Assembly (NCBI GenBank): GCA_029781865.1
Contig: JAKOVW010000091.1
Span: 1-64,000, forward strand
DNA: 64,000 nt
Direction: 5' to 3'
Origin: Bacteroidota bacterium
GTDB lineage: Bacteria; Bacteroidota; Bacteroidia; Chitinophagales; Saprospiraceae
Position numbers and translations under genes: made by a program. Of the stretch, positions 56,401 to 64,000 are shown piece after piece (position 1 is the first letter of the stretch; every line of letters starts with the position of its first letter). Below the pieces are notes generated by a model. It worked only from the letters and a program-made list of their open reading frames with translations. It did not search any database and was not told the origin of the DNA.

Positions 56401-58557
56401 ATGATAGAATACAAAAGACATTTGGTTACTGCAGCATTACCTTATGCAAATGGTCCTCTTCATGTTGGGCATTTATGCGGTGCTTACCTGCCTGCGGATA
56501 TCTATGTCAGATTTCAGCGTTTAATGGGCAAAGACATCATTCTGATTTGCGGTTCTGACGAACATGGTGCTGCAATTACCATGAGGGCCATTAAAGAAAA
56601 TAAAACACCGCAGGAAATCATCGATACCTATCACGAACTTTTTGTAAAAACATTTAAAGGGATTGGAATTTCTTTTGATTATTATCATCGCACCTCAGAC
56701 CCGCTGCATCATAAAACATCCCAGGATTTTTTTATGAACCTTTATAACAAGGGTGAATTTAAAGAGATTGAATCAGAACAATACTATGATGTCAAATCCC
56801 AGCAATTTCTTGCAGATCGATATATTGTTGGTACCTGTCCCAAATGTGGAAATGAAAACGCATATGGTGACCAGTGTGAAAATTGTGGTTCTTCCCTGAG
56901 TCCAACAGAACTCATCAATCCGAAATCCGTTTTAAGCGGCGATGCACCTGAATTGAGAAAAACAAAGCACTGGTATCTTCCGCTTGATACTTATGAATCC
57001 TGGTTAAGACCGTGGCTCGAACAAGGTATCTTAGATGGTAAAGAACATCACGATCCATCTTCCTGGAAAAACCATGTACTGGGCCAGTGTAAATCCTGGA
57101 TTGATGGCGGACTACAACCTAGAGCAATGACCCGTGATTTGGATTGGGGCGTTGATGTCCCTCATGAAATTCCAGGCAGTAAAGGCAAAAAATTATACGT
57201 ATGGCTCGATGCGCCAATCGGATACATTTCTTCAACCATTCAATGGGCAAAAGAGAATAATAAAGATTGGAAATCCTACTGGCAGGATCCTGAATCAGAA
57301 TTAATCCATTTTATCGGCAAGGACAATATTGTTTTTCACTGCATCATTTTTCCGGCAATACTCAAGGCGCATGGTCAGTATAATTTGCCGAGCAATGTAC
57401 CTGCCAATCAATTCATGAATCTGGAAGGAAATAAAATTTCTACTTCCCGCAACTGGGCCGTTTGGGTACATGAATATCTGGAAGATTTACCCGGCATGGA
57501 AGATTCACTCCGCTATTATTTGATTAAAAACATGCCGGAACAAAAAGACAGTGAATTCACCTGGAAAACATTTCAGGAAGCGCATAATAATGAACTGGTA
57601 AATAACCTATCGAATTTCATTCATCGCGTTTTATCACTGACGCATAAATATTATAAAGGCAAAATTCCCGATTTTGATCCGGATGAAAGTTTTGAAGGCG
57701 TATCGGGTGATGAACTCGGTGGCTTCCACGATGCGGAATTGATTTACCTGTTTGATCAGATACACGAATTGAATCAACATTTAAGGGAATACGATTTTCG
57801 TTCTGCCTTAAAATCGCTCATGGATATTTCTACTGCAGGCAATCAACTGTTGCAAAATAATGAACCCTGGAAAATTCAAAAATCCAATCCAGAAACAGTT
57901 GAAGTGGTCATGAATCTCAGCTTGCATTACGTCGTTGCATTGAGTATTGCCATGAAACCATTTTTGCCCTTCACCTCTGACAAACTTCAAAAAATGTTGA
58001 ATCTTCCGTTATTGAAGGAGAACGGCGAATTGCTTGATGCGTTGGACAAAATAGCAGAAGGAGAATTTCTGATAGCGGCAGGTCATCAAATAAATGAAGC
58101 AGAATATTTATTTTCAAGAATCGATGATGCACTTATACAAAAGCAAATCGATAAATTGCACAAACCTATGGAGAAAGAAAATACGGCTTCGGCTGAACCA
58201 AACCCAGATTCAAAATACCACCCGGTGAAGGAAACCATCAGCTATGATGATTTTGCCAAAATCGATTTGCGCACTGCTAAAATTCTAACCGCTGAAAAAG
58301 TAGCTAAAGCAGATAAACTGTTGAAACTGGAGTTGGATCTCGGTTTTGAAAAACGCACGGTGGTTAGTGGCATTGCACAACATTATGCTCCGGAAGAAAT
58401 TATCGGGAAACAAGTTATTATACTTGCCAATCTCGCACCAAGACCCCTAAAAGGAATCGAATCCAATGGAATGATCCTGATGGCCGAAGATGCAGAAGGA
58501 AAATTGAATTTTGTACAGGCAGACGAGATCAGCAAATTGGGAAGTATAGTCAAGTAA
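56401..58557 (+). CDS. metG: methionyl-tRNA synthetase
   Basis: Charges tRNA-Met. The HIGH-type motif (ALPYANGPLHVGHLCGAYLPADIY), the zinc site (CPKCGNENAYGDQCENCG), the KMSKS-type loop (NKISTSRNWAV) and a C-terminal EMAP/Trbp111 tRNA-binding domain (FAKIDLRTAKILTAEKV to LAPRPLKGIESNGMILMAED, about 620-718) are all present. The ATG at 56401 is preferred to 56365. The length of about 718 residues is normal for the MetG1 form with the C-terminal tRNA-binding domain. Confidence 0.97.
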   Translation: MIEYKRHLVTAALPYANGPLHVGHLCGAYLPADIYVRFQRLMGKDIILICGSDEHGAAITMRAIKENKTPQEIIDTYHELFVKTFKGIGISFDYYHRTSDPLHHKTSQDFFMNLYNKGEFKEIESEQYYDVKSQQFLADRYIVGTCPKCGNENAYGDQCENCGSSLSPTELINPKSVLSGDAPELRKTKHWYLPLDTYESWLRPWLEQGILDGKEHHDPSSWKNHVLGQCKSWIDGGLQPRAMTRDLDWGVDVPHEIPGSKGKKLYVWLDAPIGYISSTIQWAKENNKDWKSYWQDPESELIHFIGKDNIVFHCIIFPAILKAHGQYNLPSNVPANQFMNLEGNKISTSRNWAVWVHEYLEDLPGMEDSLRYYLIKNMPEQKDSEFTWKTFQEAHNNELVNNLSNFIHRVLSLTHKYYKGKIPDFDPDESFEGVSGDELGGFHDAELIYLFDQIHELNQHLREYDFRSALKSLMDISTAGNQLLQNNEPWKIQKSNPETVEVVMNLSLHYVVALSIAMKPFLPFTSDKLQKMLNLPLLKENGELLDALDKIAEGEFLIAAGHQINEAEYLFSRIDDALIQKQIDKLHKPMEKENTASAEPNPDSKYHPVKETISYDDFAKIDLRTAKILTAEKVAKADKLLKLELDLGFEKRTVVSGIAQHYAPEEIIGKQVIILANLAPRPLKGIESNGMILMAEDAEGKLNFVQADEISKLGSIVK

Positions 58558-58935
58558 AAGTATAATTCAACTCAACGGAAACTTCAGAATACCTGATTTC
58601 AACTTCATTTCAGGTTGTATTAAATCTGATCAAATGAGATTCTGTTAGGATACTCCATTTGCCGGACCACAACAATAGTTACACTTCAGCATTATACCTG
58701 TCCTTTTTAAAATCAATAACTGAAACCTGTTTAGAGAGAAAGCATTGAATAGTATAATAACAACAGGAACAACTAAAAAATTAGCTCCTGGTCCTCAATT
58801 TCAAACGAATAACTTATGGGAGAATGCATTCTATATCCACCTGAGTTTTAACTAACCGGAATCACCAGTCTCTATAATGACTTCAATGGTATCTTCTGTT
58901 TTAGAACGCTCTAAAATTCAGCTATAACAATTGGA
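58558..58935. other. intergenic region
   Basis: About 380 bp between two convergent genes. No gene or clear terminator hairpin is seen on reading. Confidence 0.55.
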
Positions 58936-61542
58936 TTAACGTATAAGAGTTACCGTGCCTTTATACTTTTTATCCCCACACTTAGTTGTCATGGTTGCCA
59001 GGTACATATACGTATCCATTGGTGCAGGCTCGCCATTGTAATTTCCATCCCAACCACTATACAACTCAGTAGTTTTATAAACCATTTTTCCCCAACGATT
59101 ATACACTTCTAAATTATACTTTGTGATTTCCATAGAATCATTTGGAAATGGCTTAAACTTTTTATTGATCTCAATCATAGAATTGGGAGGAAATACATTT
59201 GGAAATTTCAATTCAACAAAGTCCCTCATTGAAATCTCGAATGTTTGAACAAAAGTAGATTTGCAATAATTTACGGTCACTTTATAGGTGCCGGGGCCAG
59301 CAATTGTTCTGAATTCCTCAGTTGTTCCATCGTCCCATTTATACTGTACGTTATGAAAATCGGGTCCATAAAATGCATACAACTTGTCCGGATATTTGCA
59401 GATATTAAATTTAAAAGTTTCATCAAAATATTGGCGGTAATCAATTCTGAAACTAACAAAGAATGAAGTTTGGCAAACGGTAACTTTTACCTTATAATTT
59501 CCGGTATCCGAAATAGTCCGGCTTGCACCTGTCGAACCATCATCCCACAAATACGTAGCTCCTTTGATCGTATCGCCCTGGGGCGCATATAATATCTGCG
59601 GAAAATCACAATTTTTGAATGGTTGAAATTGATCCGGATAATTTGGTGAAGAGACATTAAATGTTTGGACAAACTGGGACATGCAATAACTCACCGTTAC
59701 TTTATAAGTGCCGGGCTTATTTACATTTCTCGCAGAACCCGTTGTGCCATCATCCCACAAATAGGTAGCTCCACGAATATTCGCTCCCTGGTATGCATAC
59801 AAGGGCAATGGATAATCACAAATATTTTTAAGATCAAACGTCTCATCTTTAAACGTTTTTAATTTGACATTGAAGGTCCGTTTAAATGTCATTTCGCATT
59901 GCGTTACATCAACGGAATATGTACCCGGACCACTTACATCGCGGAACCGTGTGGAATCCCCATTATCCCATTTGTATTTTGCAGTCGACAGACTTTGACC
60001 TCCGAATGCATCTAACCTGCGCGGGTAATCGCATTCTTCAATATCAATCACTTCGTCATGATAAGTGATATAAGTAACCTCATAGGTGATTGTGATTGTT
60101 TTGTCACAATAGGTAATCTGCTCAGAATAATCTCCGGCAACTTTCACCCAGATGCCCGGTTCTTTAGATCCATTTGCCCAGGAATACGTTGCATTTTTTA
60201 AATTGATTCCGGAAAGAAACACAGAATCTCCTTTGCATAATTTGGTTGGGATCTTTCCATCTTTCAGATCAAATATTTCGCAAACGCGGTTTAATTTGAA
60301 TGTATCGTGATGACCAATGATGTCAATATTGTCAATACTTAAAAGGGAGTCATTGATATTTCTGGTGTTTAAGGTATCTATGCGGGGAACCGAATACAAA
60401 ACAACGGAATCGTGTTTGGTATCGCAGGCATCTTCATAGGCTTTATTTGCTTTAATATTGGCGAGGTCATTCAAACCATTGGAATTTGCTAACAGGATAG
60501 ATACTCCATAATTTCCATCATCGAGTTTAGCCGATTTATAATCGAGTACACTGTCTTTTGCAGACCAGCGTTTTGAATTCTGAATATTTCCTTTTGCATC
60601 AAGTGTGTGTGCATAAATGGCAGGAATGGAATCACCGTTAATCGTATCTATGGCATTGTATAGCACATTTCCATTCGGATCAACTAATAACCGGCTGTTA
60701 AAAGTTGAAATGGTTTTACTTTTTAAATTTTTGATCAATGGGGATTGCCATTGCAGATTTCCGGCTGTATCCACAGATACAATTTGCTGATAATCCTTTT
60801 TGATAAAGGTATCCGTTGAATTAAAATCAGCAAGGAAAATCAATTGACTATCTTGTCTCAACACACTGTTATAAGTGAATTGCCTTTGCTTCACTTCACG
60901 AGTCCACAAATTGACACCCAGGGTATCAAAGCGTCTCAGTTTATTGGAATCAGCTACTACAAATTCTTTTGCATTAATCATTTTAACCCAGCGTACAGGG
61001 CCATCGGTATGAACTGTTTTTGACCAGCGGCGACTCAGACTTTTATCCAACATGACCAACCTGCTCTGCGAAACCCCATTGGTCTCATCCCGGAAAGCCA
61101 TTAAAATACTATTGTGATCATAAATGGAAATGACCGGCTTGGTTTCTTTTGATGCAGCCGTCACAGAAATCAATTTACCTCCTTTGATAATTCCTCCAAC
61201 AGAATAGAAAATGAGTATTTTGGAACTTGAACCTGTTATGAGCGTACCATAAACCAGTGATGTATCTTTTCCCAAATAAATAATTTGCGGATTGTCAAAA
61301 CTGGTTTGCTGGGGCAATGCATATTTTTCATTCGTAATAACCTTACCACAATAATCAAATTGCACTATGGAAAATACAGAATCCGGAGTGACTGCAATGG
61401 TCAACCAACCATCCTTGTCATCAGCAGTCAGATCCAATGCTGTATATTTGGTAGAATCTACTTTGTCATAAAAGCGAAGGGGTTGTGCCATCAGGTTATT
61501 CACCAGAAAAATCAGCAATGCTACTTTGAATATATTCTGCAT
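58936..61542 (-). CDS. T9SS type B (CHU_C) sorted protein with PKD-like repeats, 868 aa
   Basis: Signal peptide (MQNIFKVALLIFLVNNLMAQ), then a long beta-propeller-like N-terminal half (about 20-410, quantities such as RLVMLDKSLSRRWSKTVHT). Next come about five to six repeats of roughly 65-70 residues (about 430-775), each with a C-x-Y-P start, a Y-x-W-D-D/N-G-T/S core and G-T-Y-x-V-x-V end. Last is the gliding-motility-associated type B sorting domain (YNLEVYNRWGKMVYKTTELYSGWDGNYNG ... YKGTVTLIR). It is predicted to be cell-surface-exported; function unknown. Confidence 0.9.
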   Translation of the reverse strand: MQNIFKVALLIFLVNNLMAQPLRFYDKVDSTKYTALDLTADDKDGWLTIAVTPDSVFSIVQFDYCGKVITNEKYALPQQTSFDNPQIIYLGKDTSLVYGTLITGSSSKILIFYSVGGIIKGGKLISVTAASKETKPVISIYDHNSILMAFRDETNGVSQSRLVMLDKSLSRRWSKTVHTDGPVRWVKMINAKEFVVADSNKLRRFDTLGVNLWTREVKQRQFTYNSVLRQDSQLIFLADFNSTDTFIKKDYQQIVSVDTAGNLQWQSPLIKNLKSKTISTFNSRLLVDPNGNVLYNAIDTINGDSIPAIYAHTLDAKGNIQNSKRWSAKDSVLDYKSAKLDDGNYGVSILLANSNGLNDLANIKANKAYEDACDTKHDSVVLYSVPRIDTLNTRNINDSLLSIDNIDIIGHHDTFKLNRVCEIFDLKDGKIPTKLCKGDSVFLSGINLKNATYSWANGSKEPGIWVKVAGDYSEQITYCDKTITITYEVTYITYHDEVIDIEECDYPRRLDAFGGQSLSTAKYKWDNGDSTRFRDVSGPGTYSVDVTQCEMTFKRTFNVKLKTFKDETFDLKNICDYPLPLYAYQGANIRGATYLWDDGTTGSARNVNKPGTYKVTVSYCMSQFVQTFNVSSPNYPDQFQPFKNCDFPQILYAPQGDTIKGATYLWDDGSTGASRTISDTGNYKVKVTVCQTSFFVSFRIDYRQYFDETFKFNICKYPDKLYAFYGPDFHNVQYKWDDGTTEEFRTIAGPGTYKVTVNYCKSTFVQTFEISMRDFVELKFPNVFPPNSMIEINKKFKPFPNDSMEITKYNLEVYNRWGKMVYKTTELYSGWDGNYNGEPAPMDTYMYLATMTTKCGDKKYKGTVTLIR

Positions 61543-61638
61543 ACAGGCAACTGTTTAGAAGCAACAAATGTAGAGAATATCGCTTAGGAAATCTGTTAAA
61601 GTTTAAACAAATCAGCAGGTCCGGATTACCTTTAAGAA

Positions 61639-64000
61639 ATGAAGAATCGACCTTTAAAAAAAGCCTGTATCTTTGAAAAAATTCATTTACATTATTTCTT
61701 AATTATATGTATAAATAGCTTTTATTCAATCATTAGCAACGCACAAAAAGACTATCACCTCGAATTATTGTCCCGGGTCAAAATCGCTGAACATGCCAGC
61801 AGCATCTGGGGTTATACAGACCCGCAAGGCACTGAATATGGGATCCTGGGCACCAGCCAGGGAGTGCGGATTTACAGCTTGGCTGATCCTGCTTTACCCA
61901 CAGAATTGCTCTTTATTCCCTGCTCTTCATCGGCCTGGAGAGAGCTAAAAACAGCCGGCGAATTCGCCTATATTACGACTGAAGCTGAAGATGGACTGCT
62001 CATTGTGGATTTGCGGAAAATACAGGATTCAATACCCTACAAATTTGTAAAATCATTTGTTACTGCACAAGGCGATAGCCTCAGCATCATTAGCGCTCAC
62101 ACCATTTACGTCGATGAAAAAAATTATATCTATTTGTCAGGAGCCCGTCCAATCGGCGCGGGATTCATCATACTGGATCCGGGTACTGATCCCTTTCATC
62201 CGGTGATCCTAAACCACAATGAAGACGAGTACATTCATGAAACACATGCTGCAAATGACACCATGTATGCTGCTGAATTATTTTCAGGAGTCTTTAGTAT
62301 CTGGGACATTCAGGACAGGACAAATCCAAAACGAATTTCGGATCATCAAACCGCTTTTCATTTTACCCATTCCGTTTGGAAAGAAAAAAACAGGCCATTC
62401 TTATATACTGCCGACGAAGTGGCCAGCGCAGTCGTGGAAGCCTGGGATATTTCTGATCCGTTTACAATTATTAAAACAGATGAATTCAAAGTCAACAATC
62501 CCAATGCGCCGTATGTGATACCACATAATGTGTTTCATCTCAATGACAAATTATATGTGTCTTATTATACGGAAGGCGTTCGGATCTTAGATACTAAAGA
62601 TCCCCAGAATCTGGTTGAAGTCGCCTATTATGATACGCACGACGAACACATCGATGGATTTCATGGATGCTGGAGTGTGTTTCCATTTTTCAAATCCGGT
62701 ATTTGCATCGCTTCTGATATTGAAAACGGAATGTTTGTTTTAAAATACGATCGCAATGAGCCATCCTATATTCATGCACTGATTGCGGATAAATCAAATA
62801 GCAATCCGATTTACAATGCATCTTTAAGAATCGTCCAGGGAAACCGGAATGTTGAAGCGTTTTCAAATATTCAGGGTTTGTTACGCACGGGTTTTCCGGA
62901 AGAAGATTCAGTCAACATACTGGTCACAAAAAAGGGTTATTACCCGGACTCATTCAAACTGCGATTGTATAAAGATTCCGTGATAGATTTACGAATTCTT
63001 TTACAGGAATTGCCACAACACCATTTGAATATCATTGTAAAAGATAAAAAGACCGGATTATTCATACCTGATGCTAAAATCAAATTGTACAATACAGACT
63101 TTAGCTTTCTATCCACAACTGATCTAAATGGCAACAGCCAACTGGATAACATTTATGAAAATAAATGGACTCTCGTGGCCGGCAAATGGTTCTATAAACA
63201 ATTTGCATTAAAGAATTTTGAACTGAATGCAGATCGTATCATCGAAATCGAATTAGAAGAAGGTTATGAAGATGATTTTATTTTGGATCTTGGTTGGACC
63301 ACGCAAAGCACCGATCCTTTAGTTTCCTGGAGTATCGGAGATTTTAGTGAAATACCCGTTCCTTCGAGTAATTTTCCTTCCCGTGATATTGAAGGTGACC
63401 TTGGCAATTCCTGTTACTATACAACTAATTACAACAGCAGCGGACTGGATTACAACATTCATGGTGAAGTGAAGCTGGTTTCTCCATTGATGAATCTTAG
63501 TTCTTTTTCCAGTATCGATTTGAGTTTCTATGATTGGGCTTATGGCGGATTTATATCTTCCAAAGAAATGGTATTGCAATTTCCGGATACTGCAATCATA
63601 ATTGAAAAGATTCCTGAACTGTTGACCGGACAATTCAACCCGGTTTCAACTATTCATCTTGATCTGAAAAACAGGAGAAGGGATTCTGTTCATTTTGTTT
63701 TCCGGCTATTCAATGATTCTGCAACTGCAGAAATGGCCATCCGGCTGATGGGCGCATTGGATGTATTTCGATTGACAGGCAATACCATCGTTAGGAATTA
63801 TGAACTAAACAGGAATTCCCAAATCTCCCTTTTTCCGAATCCGGTTGATCATATTTTATTTATTCATTCTTCTATTCCATCCAATTCCGGTGTGATTAAG
63901 ATTTATAACTCTATTGGTCAATTGATGAGAAACGAACCTGTTTCTGATACAGGTGATAATACCATTGATGTGAGTCAATTAAATTGCGGAAACTACTTTT
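61639..64000 (+). CDS. choice-of-anchor-B/LVIVD-type T9SS protein, C-terminus outside window
   Basis: The frame opens at the ATG at 61639 (MKNRPLKKACIFEKIHLHYFLIICINSFYS...) and runs to the right edge (787 codons seen). A signal peptide ends near ISNAQ. Residues about 40-375 form LVIVD/choice-of-anchor-B-type propeller blades (SVHASxxW-like: AEHASSIWGYTDPQG, GVRIYSLADPALPTEL, AFHFTHSVW, VIPHNVF). A carboxypeptidase-regulatory-like segment follows (about 375-530), then a jelly-roll-like region and the start of a type A sorting domain (ISLFPNPVDHILFIH). A TATCTTTG box lies inside the first codons (61668-61675), so the start is slightly uncertain. Confidence 0.85.
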   Translation, partial: MKNRPLKKACIFEKIHLHYFLIICINSFYSIISNAQKDYHLELLSRVKIAEHASSIWGYTDPQGTEYGILGTSQGVRIYSLADPALPTELLFIPCSSSAWRELKTAGEFAYITTEAEDGLLIVDLRKIQDSIPYKFVKSFVTAQGDSLSIISAHTIYVDEKNYIYLSGARPIGAGFIILDPGTDPFHPVILNHNEDEYIHETHAANDTMYAAELFSGVFSIWDIQDRTNPKRISDHQTAFHFTHSVWKEKNRPFLYTADEVASAVVEAWDISDPFTIIKTDEFKVNNPNAPYVIPHNVFHLNDKLYVSYYTEGVRILDTKDPQNLVEVAYYDTHDEHIDGFHGCWSVFPFFKSGICIASDIENGMFVLKYDRNEPSYIHALIADKSNSNPIYNASLRIVQGNRNVEAFSNIQGLLRTGFPEEDSVNILVTKKGYYPDSFKLRLYKDSVIDLRILLQELPQHHLNIIVKDKKTGLFIPDAKIKLYNTDFSFLSTTDLNGNSQLDNIYENKWTLVAGKWFYKQFALKNFELNADRIIEIELEEGYEDDFILDLGWTTQSTDPLVSWSIGDFSEIPVPSSNFPSRDIEGDLGNSCYYTTNYNSSGLDYNIHGEVKLVSPLMNLSSFSSIDLSFYDWAYGGFISSKEMVLQFPDTAIIIEKIPELLTGQFNPVSTIHLDLKNRRRDSVHFVFRLFNDSATAEMAIRLMGALDVFRLTGNTIVRNYELNRNSQISLFPNPVDHILFIHSSIPSNSGVIKIYNSIGQLMRNEPVSDTGDNTIDVSQLNCGNYF

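Noticed and set aside
61668-61675. TATCTTTG promoter box inside the last gene
   Set aside because: It lies within the signal-peptide coding part, and no in-frame ATG follows that would keep the signal peptide. It is probably a chance match.

Overview
The window looks like a chromosomal segment of a Bacteroidota bacterium, most likely of the Saprospiria type. Supporting signs are type IX secretion (T9SS) C-terminal sorting domains on many secreted proteins, a gliding-motility (CHU_C, type B) sorting domain, RicT beside HolB, a NADH dehydrogenase operon with a short NuoG, AT-rich intergenic DNA and TAnnTTTG promoter boxes. The lineage is inferred from gene content only; no marker phylogeny was possible.

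Region 1 (1-24.7 kb) is a surface-protein island. Three long secreted proteins lie head to tail on the minus strand: a 2,668-residue protein (13645-21651), a 3,633-residue protein (1950-12851) and a third that leaves the window at base 1. The two giants share almost the same C-terminal half (345-bp tandem DUF11/CARDB-like repeats, four SdrD_B-like domains, FN3-like segment, type A sorting domain) but have unrelated N-terminal halves. Each giant is preceded by a leader of about 330-360 bp that begins with a near-consensus sigma-54 promoter and contains a small ORF starting with MKTT or MITT. The small ORFs look related to each other and I do not recognise them. A third leader ORF of this kind precedes the truncated gene. 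This is the most novel-looking signal in the window. A secreted 761-residue protein is divergently transcribed at 22.4 kb.

Region 2 (24.8-28.3 kb, minus) holds ricT, holB and a secreted protein of unknown function. Region 3 (28.6-41.7 kb, minus) is a complete nuoABCDEFGHIJKLMN operon for respiratory complex I. NuoC and NuoD are separate, and NuoG is only 322 residues, lacking the large molybdopterin-type domain.

Region 4 (42-50.9 kb) is mixed: a queD/PTPS-family gene, two paralogous small T9SS proteins, a T9SS protein with an Omp28/thioredoxin-like CPPC domain, a translationally coupled FAD oxidoreductase and membrane polyferredoxin, a lipoprotein, a degenerate tandem repeat and tadA. Region 5 (51-64 kb) carries guaB, a Na/Pi-type transporter, an AI-2E family permease, a VOC protein, tRNA-Leu(CAG), metG, a type B sorted repeat protein and the start of a choice-of-anchor-B/LVIVD-type T9SS protein that runs off the right edge.

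Housekeeping genes (nuoA, guaB, metG and others) have TAnnTTTG boxes just upstream, whereas the giant surface genes have sigma-54-type elements. This suggests that the surface island is switched separately by an enhancer-binding regulator.
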